64,000 nucleotides of DNA from Xanthomonas sp. NCPPB 1128 (GTDB lineage Bacteria > Pseudomonadota > Gammaproteobacteria > Xanthomonadales > Xanthomonadaceae), in contig NZ_LFME01000019.1 in NCBI RefSeq assembly GCF_001043115.1, positions 30,429 through 94,428 of the forward strand, in the 5' to 3' direction. The notes under the pieces are model-generated. The model searched no databases and had not been told where the DNA came from. It saw only the letters and a program-made list of their open reading frames with translations. The translations under genes and the position numbers were made by a program. Positions 27,100 through 37,043 of this stretch are shown here, one piece after another; position 1 is the stretch's first letter, and each line of letters starts with the position of its first letter.

Positions 27100-27765
27100 T
27101 CAGTTGCCGGTGATGCAGGCGTCCATCCAGTCGCCCAGGTCGGCGATTTCCTCGGCGCAGACCTGGTGCGCCATCGGGTAGCGTCGCCACTGCACCGGCA
27201 TGCCCAGCGCCTGCAGGGTCTGCGCGGTGCGCTCGGCGTAGGGCTGCGGGATGACCGGGTCGCCCTGGCCGTGGGCCATGAACAGCGGTTGCCGCAGGGC
27301 CGCCGGGGCGTGCCAGCGGGCCACGCTCTCCAGTTCCGGCAGATAGGTGGACAGGCCGATCAGGCCTGCCAGCGGCCGTTCGCGGCGCAGGCCGGCGGCG
27401 AGGGTGATCGCCCCGCCCTGGGAAAAGCGGGCCAGCAGCAGGCGCTCGGCCGGCACGCCGCGCGCGTCCTCGCGCGCGATCAGTTCCTCGACCTGGGCCA
27501 CCGATTCGGCGACGCCGGCGCTGTCGGCACGGTTGGAGAAATCCATGCTGACGATGTCGTACCAGGCGCGCATGCGCACACCGTTGTTGATCGTCACCGC
27601 CCGCACCGGCGCGTGCGGGAACACGAAGCGCAGCGCCGGCCAGTGCGGCCGCAGCAGTTCCGGCACCAGCGGCGCGAAGTCGTTGCCGTCGGCACCCAGG
27701 CCGTGCAGCCACAGGACCGTCCAGCGCGGCGCGGCGCCGGTTTCGTGTTCCACTGTCTCCAGCAT
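27100..27765 (-). CDS. Alpha/beta hydrolase, carboxylesterase/phospholipase type
   Basis: Serine esterase of 221 residues from the bacterial carboxylesterase II / acyl-protein thioesterase group: LWLHGLGADGNDF at the oxyanion region, FPHAPVR, AWYDI, then nucleophile Ser in RFSQGGA, acid Asp in HGQGDPVIP and His in YPMAHQVC. The usual nucleophile elbow is G-F-S-Q-G, and here the first Gly is Arg, which is unusual at a tight turn. Length and remaining motifs are standard. The natural substrate is unknown. Confidence 0.85.
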   Translation of the reverse strand: MLETVEHETGAAPRWTVLWLHGLGADGNDFAPLVPELLRPHWPALRFVFPHAPVRAVTINNGVRMRAWYDIVSMDFSNRADSAGVAESVAQVEELIAREDARGVPAERLLLARFSQGGAITLAAGLRRERPLAGLIGLSTYLPELESVARWHAPAALRQPLFMAHGQGDPVIPQPYAERTAQTLQALGMPVQWRRYPMAHQVCAEEIADLGDWMDACITGN

Positions 27766-27804
27766 GTCGGTTCCCGATGAATGAGGCCGGATAGTATGCC
27801 GGCC

Positions 27805-29754
27805 TCAGCCCTGGGCCTGCGCCTCGGCCTCGGCACGACGTGCAGCCGCTTCGCGGCGCAGCTCCGCCGCGCGCAGCAGCACCGCCGGCGGCTGCGACTC
27901 CTCGGGAATGGCGAGGATGCGCAGCTTGCGCAGCCACAGGCCGGCGGCGCGCGAGGAACTGATCGCCACCACCGGCACCGCCAGCGCCATGCCGATCACC
28001 ACCGGTGCCATCCACGCCGCCAGCGACGGCGACACGGCATAGGCCATGCCGCCCATCAGCAGGCCGAACGCGCTCAGTCCGCCGTAGCTGCGCAACAGCG
28101 CCGCCCACGAGATCCGGCCGTCGTCGCGCTGCTGCGCGTCCCAGCCCGAGTCCTTGCCGGCCAGCACCTCGGCGACGCCGCGCGACTGCACGTACATCAC
28201 CACCGGCGCCATCAGCGCGGCCAGCAGGGTTTCCAGCAGCATGCTGACGAAGGCGCGCAGCCCGCCGCCGCAGCCGCGGCGTTCGCCGGGCTTGAGCAGC
28301 ATCGCGAAGTAGCCCATCACCTTGGGCGCCAGCAGCACGAACATGGTCACCGCGAACACCCAGGCCACCCGCGTGGAATCCTGCTGGTGCCAGTAGCGCG
28401 CCGGCGAGAACGGCGAGATCACCGAGGCGACCAGGTCGAAACCGCCGTTCTGCAGCGGAATGGCGATGCCGATCAACATCAGCATGCCCCACATCGGCGC
28501 GGTGAAGTAATGGCCGATGCCGATCAGCATGTGCATGCGGCTGACCCAGTGCAGGCCGCGCGCGCGCACCACCTTGGAGTGCTGCAGGTTGCCCTGGCAC
28601 CAGCGGCGATCGCGCACCAGCAGGTCGGTCAGCGTCGGCGGGCCTTCCTCGTAGCTGCCCTGCAGGTACGGCACCATGTGCATGGCCCAGCCGCCACGGC
28701 GCATCAGCGCCGCTTCGACGAAGTCGTGGCTGAGCACGTGGCCGCAGAACGGCTTACGCCCGGGCAGCGACGGCAGGCCGGCCTGCGCGGCGAAGGCCTC
28801 GGTGCGGATCATCGCGTTGTGCCCCCAGTAGTTGCTCTCCGCGCCGTGCCACCAGGCCACGCCGAAGGCGATCACCGGGCCATAGACGCGGCCGCCGAAC
28901 TGCTGCATGCGTGCGAACAAGGTGTTGCCGTTGACCACTTCCGGCAGGGTCTGGATCAGGCCGACGTCGGGGTTGGCCTCCATGCCGGCGGCCAGGCGCA
29001 CGATGCTGTCGCCGGTCATCAGGCTGTCGGCGTCCAGGATCAGCATCTGCGGATAGGCGCCGCCGAAACGGCGCACCCAGTCGGCGATGTTGCCGGCCTT
29101 GCGCCCGGCATTGCTGGCACGGCGCCGGTAGAACAGCCGGCCCTGGCCGCCGACGCGCTCCACCAGTTCGGCGTACACCTTTTCTTCTTCCGCGCCGATC
29201 GCCGGACGCGTGGTGTCGCTGAGAATGAAGAAATCGAAGCGCTCGATCTGGCCGGTGGCCTCCACCGACTCGTAGATCGCCTGCAGCCCAGCCATAAGCC
29301 GGTGCGGATCCTCGTTGTAGGTGGGCATCAGCAGCGCGGTGCGGTTGCGCACGATCGGTAGCGGCGCATCCGGATCGATGCCGAGCTTGCGGCCCTTGCC
29401 GAACACCAGGGTGAAGAAGCCGGCCAGCGCACTGACGAAGGACAGCGCGATCCAGGCGAACAACGGGATGAACAGCACCATCAGGCAGGCTTCGAGCACG
29501 CTCACGCCGCCGATCAGCAGGACCTTGGCGATCAGCCAACTGGCATAGGCGGTCATCGCCGCGGTGGTGCCGAACACGTAGAACCGCCGCCAGCCGATCC
29601 CGATCGGGGTGCTGGGCAGGCGCGTGTTGCGCAGCTTGCCTTCCTGCAGCGACTGCAGCGGCATGGACAGCGGCGCTTCGGGCGGCAGGACCGCCTGGCC
29701 GGCATCCAAGGGGGCATCGACGGGCACGGCCGGTGTGGGGGCGACCGCGCTCAT
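27805..29754 (-). CDS. opgH: Osmoregulated periplasmic glucan glucosyltransferase OpgH (HrpM)
   Basis: Inner-membrane family 2 glycosyltransferase that builds the beta-1,2 glucan backbone of osmoregulated periplasmic glucans; the Xanthomonas homologue is known as HrpM and affects virulence. It is 649 residues with two N-terminal helices, a cytoplasmic GT domain ([34 protein letters not shown]) and several C-terminal helices. The start at 29754 (MSAVAPT) was chosen over 29790. No opgG lies beside it in the window, so the partner gene must be elsewhere if present. Confidence 0.93.
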   Translation of the reverse strand: MSAVAPTPAVPVDAPLDAGQAVLPPEAPLSMPLQSLQEGKLRNTRLPSTPIGIGWRRFYVFGTTAAMTAYASWLIAKVLLIGGVSVLEACLMVLFIPLFAWIALSFVSALAGFFTLVFGKGRKLGIDPDAPLPIVRNRTALLMPTYNEDPHRLMAGLQAIYESVEATGQIERFDFFILSDTTRPAIGAEEEKVYAELVERVGGQGRLFYRRRASNAGRKAGNIADWVRRFGGAYPQMLILDADSLMTGDSIVRLAAGMEANPDVGLIQTLPEVVNGNTLFARMQQFGGRVYGPVIAFGVAWWHGAESNYWGHNAMIRTEAFAAQAGLPSLPGRKPFCGHVLSHDFVEAALMRRGGWAMHMVPYLQGSYEEGPPTLTDLLVRDRRWCQGNLQHSKVVRARGLHWVSRMHMLIGIGHYFTAPMWGMLMLIGIAIPLQNGGFDLVASVISPFSPARYWHQQDSTRVAWVFAVTMFVLLAPKVMGYFAMLLKPGERRGCGGGLRAFVSMLLETLLAALMAPVVMYVQSRGVAEVLAGKDSGWDAQQRDDGRISWAALLRSYGGLSAFGLLMGGMAYAVSPSLAAWMAPVVIGMALAVPVVAISSSRAAGLWLRKLRILAIPEESQPPAVLLRAAELRREAAARRAEAEAQAQG

Positions 29755-29883
29755 GCGATCTGCCGATCGCGTCCGGCGCCGCAGCGCCATCGGGAAGTGC
29801 CGCGGGCGGACGGCACGGCGGATGCCGCCGCGGCCACGCGCGTCTCGTTATGTTCGCCAGTTGGTACCACGTGCTCTCCTGTC

Positions 29884-29903
29884 GACGGGCAAAGACGCCC
29901 GTC
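29884..29903 (-). promoter_or_regulatory. Hairpin in the probable opgH leader
   Basis: GACGGGC and GCCCGTC form a perfect 7-bp stem with a 6-base loop about 130 bp before opgH. It is preceded on the opgH side by the AT-rich stretch 29901-29925, a plausible promoter location. There is no U-run typical of a terminator, so it may be a leader hairpin or operator. The functional call is tentative. Confidence 0.35.
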
Positions 29904-30027
29904 AATGTAAACCTTAAATAGTAAGCTTTCGCGAAGGCGACCACCGGCGCGGTGGCGGCACTGGCCGCCGATCCGTTCAGTCACGTCTTCACTCGCGCTC
30001 ACCCTGGTTTCACCGCGCGCGCCGACC

Positions 30028-30690
30028 ATGAAGCCCTGTCCGGCAATGGAGGATCGGCGCATGCGGCACCCGGCCCGGCGACGTACCGACACCCCTGGCG
30101 AGCAGCCGCGGCCATCGACAGCGGCGCAGGCACCGACCCAGCCCGGGCAACCGGCCTTGCTGATCGTGGACATGATCAGCCGCTTCGATTTCCCAGGCGG
30201 CGCGCACCTGGCGGCTGCCGCGCTGCCGGTGGCCGCGCGCATCGCCCAGGTCCGCGCGCGCTTCCATCGCCGCGGTTGGCCGGTGCTGTTCGCCAACGAC
30301 AACTTCGCCGACTGGCGGACCGATTTCGAGGGCCTGTGGACGCTGTGTGCCGATCCTGCACAACGCGGCGCGCAGATCGCGGCGTGCCTGGCCCCGCGCC
30401 CGCAGGATTACTACGTGCTCAAGCCCAAGCACTCCGCCTTTCTCGGCTCGGCCCTGGCGCTGCTGCTGGCGCGGCTGCAGACCACCCACCTGCTGGTCAC
30501 CGGTATCGCCACCGACGCCTGCGTGCTGGCCACCGCGATCGACGCACGCATGCGCGACTTCCAGGTGCAGGTGCCGCCGTCGTGCTGCGCGGCGCTGGAT
30601 GCCGGGCGCCAGCAAAGGGCGCTGCGGCTGCTGCGCGAGGCCTTCGCGGTCCGCGTCAGCGAGCGGCTGCCGGCCCGCGCAGGCGGATGA
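30028..30690 (+). CDS. Isochorismatase-like cysteine hydrolase
   Basis: Protein of about 220 residues with the isochorismatase fold: Asp in LLIVDM, Lys in KPKHSAF and nucleophile Cys in TDACVLATAI, giving the expected catalytic triad. Members hydrolyse amides or vinyl ethers (nicotinamidase, isochorismatase and others), and the motifs do not settle which. The N-terminus is unsettled: ATG codons at 30028, 30046 and 30061 are in frame, and the first 40 residues are low-complexity. It converges with the kinase gene, leaving only 6 bp between the stops. Confidence 0.82.
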   Translation: MKPCPAMEDRRMRHPARRRTDTPGEQPRPSTAAQAPTQPGQPALLIVDMISRFDFPGGAHLAAAALPVAARIAQVRARFHRRGWPVLFANDNFADWRTDFEGLWTLCADPAQRGAQIAACLAPRPQDYYVLKPKHSAFLGSALALLLARLQTTHLLVTGIATDACVLATAIDARMRDFQVQVPPSCCAALDAGRQQRALRLLREAFAVRVSERLPARAGG

Positions 30691-30696
30691 GCGGGG

Positions 30697-31998
30697 CTAT
30701 TCCGCCGCCGGCACCGGGCCTACGTCGCCATCCTCCTCGCCGAGGGGCCGCGGCACGAACGGAAACGCCAGGGTGATGGTGGTGCCCCGGCCCAGTTCCG
30801 ATTCGACGTCGACGAAGCCGCCGGCCTGGCGCACCAGGCCGTAGACCTGGGCCAGTCCCAGTCCGGTGCCCTTGCCCTCGGGCTTGGTGGTGAAGTACGC
30901 CTCGAACAGGCGCGACTTGACCTCCTCGGACATGCCTTCGCCCTGGTCGCCGACCGCCAGGGTCACGTAGCGGCCGGGCTGGCGCATCGCTGCCGCACGC
31001 GACGGCGGCACCTCCAGCGCGCCGCAGCGGATCGTCACCGCATCGCCAGGGCGGCTGGCGTCGCGCGCGTTCAGTGCCAGGTTGAGTACCGCCTGCTCGA
31101 CCGCGTTGCGATCGGCATAGGTCGTGGCCACCTCGGCGCATGCAAGCAATTGCAGGCGCATCTCGCCGCCCAACGCCTGCGCCAGCAGCGGCTGCATCTG
31201 TGTCACCAACGCGTTCAGGTCCAGCCAGGCCGGCTTGACCGGATGCGCGCGGGCGAAGCCGAGCAGGCGCCGGGTCATGCTTGCGCCGTGCTGCAAAGCC
31301 TCGTTGGCGATGCCGAGCAGGCGGCGCTGGTCCGGCTGCAGGCGCTGCGGGTGCTCGGCGACCATGCTCACCGAGGTCATCGCGGTATGCAGCATGTTGT
31401 TGAAGTCGTGGACCACGCCGGCGAGCATCTGCCCGACCGCTTCACCCTTCTGCGCCTGGGTCATCGCACGCTCGGCCACGCGCTGCGCCGCCAGGGCGAT
31501 GTCTAGCTGCCCGCGCAACTGCGACTGCTCGGCCTGCCAATGGCGGCCCAACGCCGCAGCATCGGCTGGCCCCAGCGGCGCCTCCTCGGCAGCGATCGGC
31601 GCCAGATCGCCCAACGAGCGCAGTGCCTGCTCGATCTGATACTGCTGGGTGACGTCGCGGCTGATCACCAGCACGCTCTCGACCCGCGCCGACGCGTTGG
31701 CCAGCGGACTGACCATCACGTGCCACCAGCGCTGCCGCCCATCCAGCGACGGCCGCTCCGCCCAGAATTCGCGCTGCTCGTTGCCCAGCGCCGCGGCGAA
31801 GGCGCCCTGGGTCAGCGAGCGCATGTCTTCGGGCCACAGCTCCGCCCAGGGGTGGCCGACGATGTCGGCGGGGTTGGACACCCCGAGCAGGACCAGCCCG
31901 TGGGGATTGATCGAGCGCACAATGCCGTCGCGGCCGACTTCCTTGATGCAGTCGTGTGAGAGCTCGACGATCTGCCGATAGTGGGCGTGCGTGGTCAA
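30697..31998 (-). CDS. PAS-domain sensor histidine kinase
   Basis: Soluble histidine kinase of 433 residues. An N-terminal PAS domain (HYRQIVELSHDCIKEV to VISRDVTQQ) is followed by a dimerisation helix with phospho-His197 in VVHDFNNML, then the ATPase domain: N box NLALNARDA, G1 DQGEGM, F box FEAYFTTK and G2 GKGTGLGLAQVYG. No transmembrane segment is seen, so it should sense a cytoplasmic signal. The start appears to be TTG at 31996-31998. It is divergent from a single-domain receiver, probably its partner, across 113 bp. Confidence 0.85.
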   Translation of the reverse strand: MTTHAHYRQIVELSHDCIKEVGRDGIVRSINPHGLVLLGVSNPADIVGHPWAELWPEDMRSLTQGAFAAALGNEQREFWAERPSLDGRQRWWHVMVSPLANASARVESVLVISRDVTQQYQIEQALRSLGDLAPIAAEEAPLGPADAAALGRHWQAEQSQLRGQLDIALAAQRVAERAMTQAQKGEAVGQMLAGVVHDFNNMLHTAMTSVSMVAEHPQRLQPDQRRLLGIANEALQHGASMTRRLLGFARAHPVKPAWLDLNALVTQMQPLLAQALGGEMRLQLLACAEVATTYADRNAVEQAVLNLALNARDASRPGDAVTIRCGALEVPPSRAAAMRQPGRYVTLAVGDQGEGMSEEVKSRLFEAYFTTKPEGKGTGLGLAQVYGLVRQAGGFVDVESELGRGTTITLAFPFVPRPLGEEDGDVGPVPAAE

Positions 31999-32111
31999 GC
32001 TGCGTCTCGCAGTAAGTAAGGTCGAGAATATCGGGATTTATGCGACGTCACCAGCGCTTCACTGCCGAATCGTGAATCTGACAGCGATCACTCACGGGGC
32101 GATACGGCATT

Positions 32112-32486
32112 ATGCGCGCGACATCCGTCTCCACCGCCATTCTTCTGGTGGAGGACGACCAAACCATTCGGGAACTGGCGGCGGCCATGCTCGCCGCCGA
32201 CGGATACCGGGTGCTGTCGGCGGCGACCGCGCAGGAAGCGCTGGAGGTGCTGGAGCGGCATCCGGAGGTGGAGCTGATCTTCAGCGACGTGCAGATACCC
32301 CGCTGCGACGGCCTGAGCATGGTGCGCCAGTTGCGCCGCCGCGGCATCGCCACTCCCGCCCTGCTGACCTCGGCCATGCATGCGCCGGAGCATTGGACGC
32401 TGCCGGCGCAGACCGGTTTCCTGCCCAAGCCGTACCGGCGTGCCGATCTGCTGGCGGCGTTGGACCGCCTGCAGACCGGGAGCTGA
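32112..32486 (+). CDS. Single-domain response regulator (receiver only)
   Basis: Receiver domain of 124 residues: acidic pair Glu14-Asp15-Asp16, phospho-acceptor Asp59 (FSDVQIP), Thr86 (LLTSA) and Lys106 (FLPKPYR). No output domain follows, so it must act by protein contact or as a phosphate sink. It lies head-to-head with the PAS histidine kinase, whose DFNN-type H box is often paired with such receivers. The pairing is an inference from position. Confidence 0.88.
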   Translation: MRATSVSTAILLVEDDQTIRELAAAMLAADGYRVLSAATAQEALEVLERHPEVELIFSDVQIPRCDGLSMVRQLRRRGIATPALLTSAMHAPEHWTLPAQTGFLPKPYRRADLLAALDRLQTGS

Positions 32487-32542
32487 GCAGCGATCGGCCA
32501 CGGCGCGTCGCCGCAGCGATCGCGCAGGAGATGCGCGCGGAT

Positions 32543-32788
32543 TCAGGTGAAGACCAGTTTTCCGTACCGTGCCGAACGGATCGCCGCCAGGCGCTCGGCG
32601 ACGAAATAGGCACCCGCATGGGCGTCGCGGAAATACACGCCGTCGAACGCGTGCCGGCCGAGCACCGCGCCATCGTTGCCGCTGATGCGGATCTGCGGCT
32701 CCAGCATGCCGTCGGAGCGCGGACGCAACAGCGCGTCGAGGACGAAGCCATCCAATTCGCGGCGCATCTGCGGTTTTAAGACTGTCAT
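32543..32788 (-). CDS. Hypothetical small protein
   Basis: Predicted 81-residue protein beginning MTVLKPQMRRELDGFVLDAL, with GAVLGRHAFDGVYFRDAHAG in its second half. Composition looks soluble and the codon pattern looks coding. No family recognised. The start at 32788 is preferred over an extension to 32914 that passes through AT-richer spacer. It is divergent from the glycogen operon across 378 bp. Confidence 0.6.
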   Translation of the reverse strand: MTVLKPQMRRELDGFVLDALLRPRSDGMLEPQIRISGNDGAVLGRHAFDGVYFRDAHAGAYFVAERLAAIRSARYGKLVFT

Positions 32789-33166
32789 GAGCACACTGCA
32801 CCATAGACCGCATGAAGCTCGCACAACGGAGGTGGCCACCCGGTCGCAGGGAAGCGCGACACGTCTGCAGCAACGAAAGCTAAACGATTCATTGGCGCCT
32901 GTTCCGCGATTCACCCCTGCGGCGTCTGCCGTTCGGCGAATCCACTATGCGCCGCACTCGCCATTTCGCCGTAGACAAGCGCGCGCTTCACGCCTCTTTT
33001 ATCGCCTCATTCGTACTTTGCTCCTGCATTATCGCATTGCAACAAAGTCGTTTCGTTTCGACGCTGCTGTGCCTCTTCCTTTGCTTCATGTCGCGCGCCC
33101 GCCAGGACGCGCGGCGGCAGTCGCTTTCCGTATACCCCGTCCTCCCCCCTTTCCGACGGAACCGCC
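32789..33166. other. Upstream region of the glycogen/trehalose operon
   Basis: 378 bp of comparatively AT-rich DNA between a small divergent gene and glgA, the likely site of the operon promoter. No convincing -35/-10 pair could be picked by eye. A frame giving a Leu/Cys-rich peptide (32947-33411) overlaps glgA and looks like a shadow. Nothing else is recognised. Confidence 0.45.
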
Positions 33167-34798
33167 ATGTCGCCCCCCAGCCCCGCCGACCTGACCGACA
33201 GACAACGCGATACCCATCCTGTGCTGCATGCGCCGCGCCGCCGCTATCGCGATGCGCGCGGCCGCTTCGTGCGCAACGCCGAGGTGACCGTCAAGCTGCA
33301 GCCGGCGCCGCGCCGGACCAGCCTGTTCGTGACCTCCGAGATGGCCGACTTCATCAAGGCCGGCGGCCTGGGCGACGTGGCCGCGGCCTTGCCGCGTGCG
33401 CTGCGCGGTAGCTGCGACATCCGCGTGTTGATCCCGGGCTACCCGGCGGTGCTGCGCAAAACCGGGCCGTTGGAGATCGTCGGCCGCATCGCCGCGCACG
33501 CCGGGCTGCCGGATTGCGCGCTGGGTCGGGCCGAGCGTCCCGACGGTCTGTGCATCTATGTGCTGCTGTGCCCGCAACTGTTCGAGCGCCAGGGTTCGCC
33601 CTACGTGTGCAGCGAAGGCCGCGACTGGGAAGACAACGCGCTGCGCTTCGCCACCCTGTCCCACGCCGCGGCGCAGATCGCCGGCGGCCAGGCCGGCCTG
33701 GACTGGACCCCGGAGCTGCTGCACCTCAACGACTGGCCATGCGCCCTGGCCGCCGCCTACGTGCGCTGGTCCGGCGGCCGCACGCCGTGCCTGCTGACCA
33801 TCCACAACCTCGCCTACCAGGGCCTGTTCCCGTATGCGATGGCCGGCGCCCTGGGCATCCCCGCCGACGGGCTGCAGGACCTGGAGTTCTACGGGCAGAT
33901 GTCGTTCCTGCGCGCGGGCATCGTCCACGCCGACCACGTCAACACGGTCAGCGTCAGCTATGCCGCGCAGATCACCGGCCCGGCGCAGGGTTGCGGCCTG
34001 GATGCACTGCTGGCGCGCCGCGCCGCCAATGGCCGCCTGAGCGGCATCGTCAACGGCATCGACGCCAGTTGGGACCCGCGCACCGACGCACACCTACCGG
34101 CCCATTTCGGTGTCGGCCAGATCCAGGGCAAGCGCGAAAATGCGGCGCAGGTGCGCCAGGCATTCGGCCTGCTCGACAGCGACGGCCCGCTGTTCGCGGT
34201 GGTCTCGCGGCTGGTGCACCAGAAGGGCCTGGACCTGATCTGCGAGGTGGCACCGCAGATCGTCGCCGCCGGCGGCCAGATCGTGATCATCGGCGGCGGC
34301 GAGCCGCAGATCGAGCAGGCGGTGGCGGCGCTGGCACGGCGCTACCCCGGCCATGTCGGCGCGCACATCGGCTTCGAGGAGCGGCTGGCGCGGCGCATGT
34401 TCGCCGGCTCCGACTTCCTGTTGATGCCCTCGCGCTTCGAGCCTTGCGGGCTGAGCCAGATGTACGCGCAGCGCTTCGGCAGCCTGCCGATCGCCCACGC
34501 CACCGGCGGCCTGATCGACACGGTGGACGACGGCGTCACCGGCTTCCTGTTCGAGGAAGCCTCGGCCGACGGCCTGCGCCGCTGCCTGCAGCGGGTGTTC
34601 CGCACCTTCCGCCTGCCGGGCCTGCTGCAGGCGATGCGCCGCGCGGCGATGCTGCGGCCCAGCGGCTGGGAGCTCGCCGGGCGCAAGTACATGGCGCTGT
34701 ACGAGCGCACCGCCGCCACCGTGGCGCCGGCTGGCCATGCTCCGGCGATGGCCAGCGCCACGCTGCCGGTCACCGCGAGTGCCATGGCCGCCGCATGA
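33167..34798 (+). CDS. glgA: Glycogen synthase GlgA
   Basis: GT5 transferase that adds glucose from ADP-glucose to alpha-1,4 glucan. It is 543 residues. The ADP-glucose loop [13 protein letters not shown] follows SEMADFI near residue 60, then [14 protein letters not shown], the C-terminal [12 protein letters not shown] and the retaining-GT signature [18 protein letters not shown] with GGLIDTV. The N-terminal 45 residues are extra relative to short GlgA proteins and Arg-rich. Its stop overlaps the glgB start (ATGA). It is the first gene of the seven-gene glucan operon. No glgC is in the window. Confidence 0.94.
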   Translation: MSPPSPADLTDRQRDTHPVLHAPRRRYRDARGRFVRNAEVTVKLQPAPRRTSLFVTSEMADFIKAGGLGDVAAALPRALRGSCDIRVLIPGYPAVLRKTGPLEIVGRIAAHAGLPDCALGRAERPDGLCIYVLLCPQLFERQGSPYVCSEGRDWEDNALRFATLSHAAAQIAGGQAGLDWTPELLHLNDWPCALAAAYVRWSGGRTPCLLTIHNLAYQGLFPYAMAGALGIPADGLQDLEFYGQMSFLRAGIVHADHVNTVSVSYAAQITGPAQGCGLDALLARRAANGRLSGIVNGIDASWDPRTDAHLPAHFGVGQIQGKRENAAQVRQAFGLLDSDGPLFAVVSRLVHQKGLDLICEVAPQIVAAGGQIVIIGGGEPQIEQAVAALARRYPGHVGAHIGFEERLARRMFAGSDFLLMPSRFEPCGLSQMYAQRFGSLPIAHATGGLIDTVDDGVTGFLFEEASADGLRRCLQRVFRTFRLPGLLQAMRRAAMLRPSGWELAGRKYMALYERTAATVAPAGHAPAMASATLPVTASAMAAA

Positions 34799-37041
34799 GC
34801 GATCGGGAACACGCCGTGGACCCGGCCGCCGGCCGGGACCCGGCGGCGGACACGGAGGACGACGGCGACGGCCTTGCGCTGCAGGCGCTGGCCCGCGGCG
34901 AGGCGATCGATGCCTTCGCCTGGCTTGGTCCTCATCTACAGGCCGACGGCACGGTCCGGGTACGCGTGCTGGCGCCCGGCGCCGAGGCGCTGGGCCTGCT
35001 CGACGCGCAGGGCAAGCTGATCGCGCGAATGCATGCCCACCCGCAGGCCGACGGCCTGTTCGAGGGCGAACTGAAGCAACCCATGCACTACCGGCTGCGC
35101 ATCGTGTGGCCGGATGCGGTGCAGGAATGCGACGACCCATATGCCTTCGGGCCGATGCTCGATCCGGCCTGGCTGCAGGATCTGGCCGCCGGCGACGGCG
35201 CCGCCCTGCGCACCGCGCTGGGCGCGCACCATACCCGGGTCGGCGAGGTGGAGGGCGTGCGCTTCGCGGTGTGGGCGCCACAGGCCAGGCGGGTGGCGCT
35301 GGTCGGCGACTTCAACAGCTGGGACGCGCGCCGGCATCCGCTGCGCTTCCACTCGGACGCCGGAGTCTGGGAACTGTTCGTGCCCGGGCTGCACGGCGGC
35401 GAGCACTACCAATACGAACTGCAGGCCACCGACGGCAGCGTGCTGCCGCGCAAGGCCGATCCGGTGGCGCGCTGCAGCGCCCTGGCGCCGTCCACCGCCT
35501 CGGTGGTGCCGTACGCCGATAGCCATGCCTGGGGCGATGCGGCCTGGCTGGCACAACGCGAGGCCCAGGCCGGCAGCGCGCAAGCGCTGCGCGTCTACGA
35601 GCTGCATGCCGGCTCCTGGCGCCACGACGGCAACGGCCAGCCGCTGCACTGGGATGCGCTGGCCGCCGAGCTGATTCCCTACGCACGTGAGCTCGGCTTC
35701 ACCCACATCGAGCTGCTGCCGATCGCCGAATATCCGTTCGGCGGTTCCTGGGGCTACCAGCCGCTGGGCCTGTATGCGCCCACCGCACGCCACGGCGACG
35801 CCGACGGCTTCGCGCGCTTCGTCGATGCCTGCCACCAAGCCGGCATCGGCGTGCTGCTGGATTGGGTGGGAGCGCACTTCCCCGACGACCCGCACGGCCT
35901 GCAGCGCTTCGACGGCAGCGCCCTGTACGAACACGCCGACCCGCGCGAAGGCGTGCATCGCGAGTGGAATACGCTGGTCTACAACTACGGCCGCCCGGAA
36001 GTGGTGGCCTATCTGATCGGCAGCGCGCTGGAGTGGATCGAGCGCTTCCATGTCGACGGCCTGCGGGTGGATGCGGTAGCGGCGATGCTGTACCGCGACT
36101 ACGGCCGCAACGCCGGCGAATGGATCCCCAACGCCCACGGCGGCCGCGAGAACCTGGAGGCGATCGCCTTCCTGCGCCGGCTCAACGACGAGATCGCGCA
36201 GCGCTTCCCCGGCGTGCGCACCATCGCCGAGGAATCCACCGCCTGGCCGGGCGCCACTGCGCCTACGCAACAAGGCGGACTGGGCTTCAGCCACAAGTGG
36301 AACATGGGCTGGGCGCACGACACCCTGCGCTACCTGCAGCGCGATCCGTTGTACCGGCAGCACCACCACAGCGAGATGAGCTTCGGCCTGGTGTATGCGT
36401 TCTCCGAGCATTTCGTGCTGCCGCTGTCGCACGACGAGGTGGCGCGCGGCAAAGGCTCGCTGCTGGCGCGCATGCCCGGCGACGCCTGGCAGCGCTTCGC
36501 CAACCTGCGCGCCTACCTGGCCTTCATGTGGGCGCATCCCGGACGGAAGTTGCTGTTCATGGGCTGCGAGTTCGGGCAATGGCAGGACTGGGACCACGAC
36601 CGACCGCTGGACTGGGCGCAGGCGCAGCAGCCCGAGCACCGCGGCATTGCCCGGCTGGTCGCCGACCTCAACCGGCAGTTGCGCGCGTTGCCGGCGCTGT
36701 ACCGCAGCGACCGCAGCAGCGACGGCTTCGAGTGGAGCATCGCCGACGATCACCACAACAGCGTGTTCGCCTTCGTCCGCCACGACCGCGACGGCGGCGC
36801 GCCGCCACTGCTGGCGGTGAGCAATTTCACGCCGAACGTACACCACGATTACCGCGTTGGGGTGCCGCGTAGCGGACGCTGGCGCGAGCTTCTCAACAGC
36901 GACAGCGGCTATTACGGCGGTTCCAACCAAGGCAACGGCGGCGTGCTGTCGACCCTGCCGCAACCGATGCACGGGCATGCGCAATCGCTGGCGCTGACCC
37001 TGCCGCCGCTGTCCACCCTTTGGCTGCAACCGGACTTCTGA
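34795..37041 (+). CDS. glgB: 1,4-alpha-glucan branching enzyme GlgB
   Basis: GH13 enzyme that makes alpha-1,6 branches in glycogen. It is 748 residues: an N-terminal extension, a CBM48-type beta domain ([23 protein letters not shown]), the catalytic barrel with nucleophile Asp in [12 protein letters not shown] and acid Glu in IAEESTAWP, and a late LPLSHDEV, then a C-terminal beta domain ([15 protein letters not shown]). The start at 34795 overlaps the glgA stop by 4 bases. treZ follows after 2 bp. Confidence 0.95.
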   Translation: MSDREHAVDPAAGRDPAADTEDDGDGLALQALARGEAIDAFAWLGPHLQADGTVRVRVLAPGAEALGLLDAQGKLIARMHAHPQADGLFEGELKQPMHYRLRIVWPDAVQECDDPYAFGPMLDPAWLQDLAAGDGAALRTALGAHHTRVGEVEGVRFAVWAPQARRVALVGDFNSWDARRHPLRFHSDAGVWELFVPGLHGGEHYQYELQATDGSVLPRKADPVARCSALAPSTASVVPYADSHAWGDAAWLAQREAQAGSAQALRVYELHAGSWRHDGNGQPLHWDALAAELIPYARELGFTHIELLPIAEYPFGGSWGYQPLGLYAPTARHGDADGFARFVDACHQAGIGVLLDWVGAHFPDDPHGLQRFDGSALYEHADPREGVHREWNTLVYNYGRPEVVAYLIGSALEWIERFHVDGLRVDAVAAMLYRDYGRNAGEWIPNAHGGRENLEAIAFLRRLNDEIAQRFPGVRTIAEESTAWPGATAPTQQGGLGFSHKWNMGWAHDTLRYLQRDPLYRQHHHSEMSFGLVYAFSEHFVLPLSHDEVARGKGSLLARMPGDAWQRFANLRAYLAFMWAHPGRKLLFMGCEFGQWQDWDHDRPLDWAQAQQPEHRGIARLVADLNRQLRALPALYRSDRSSDGFEWSIADDHHNSVFAFVRHDRDGGAPPLLAVSNFTPNVHHDYRVGVPRSGRWRELLNSDSGYYGGSNQGNGGVLSTLPQPMHGHAQSLALTLPPLSTLWLQPDF

Positions 37042-37043
37042 AC

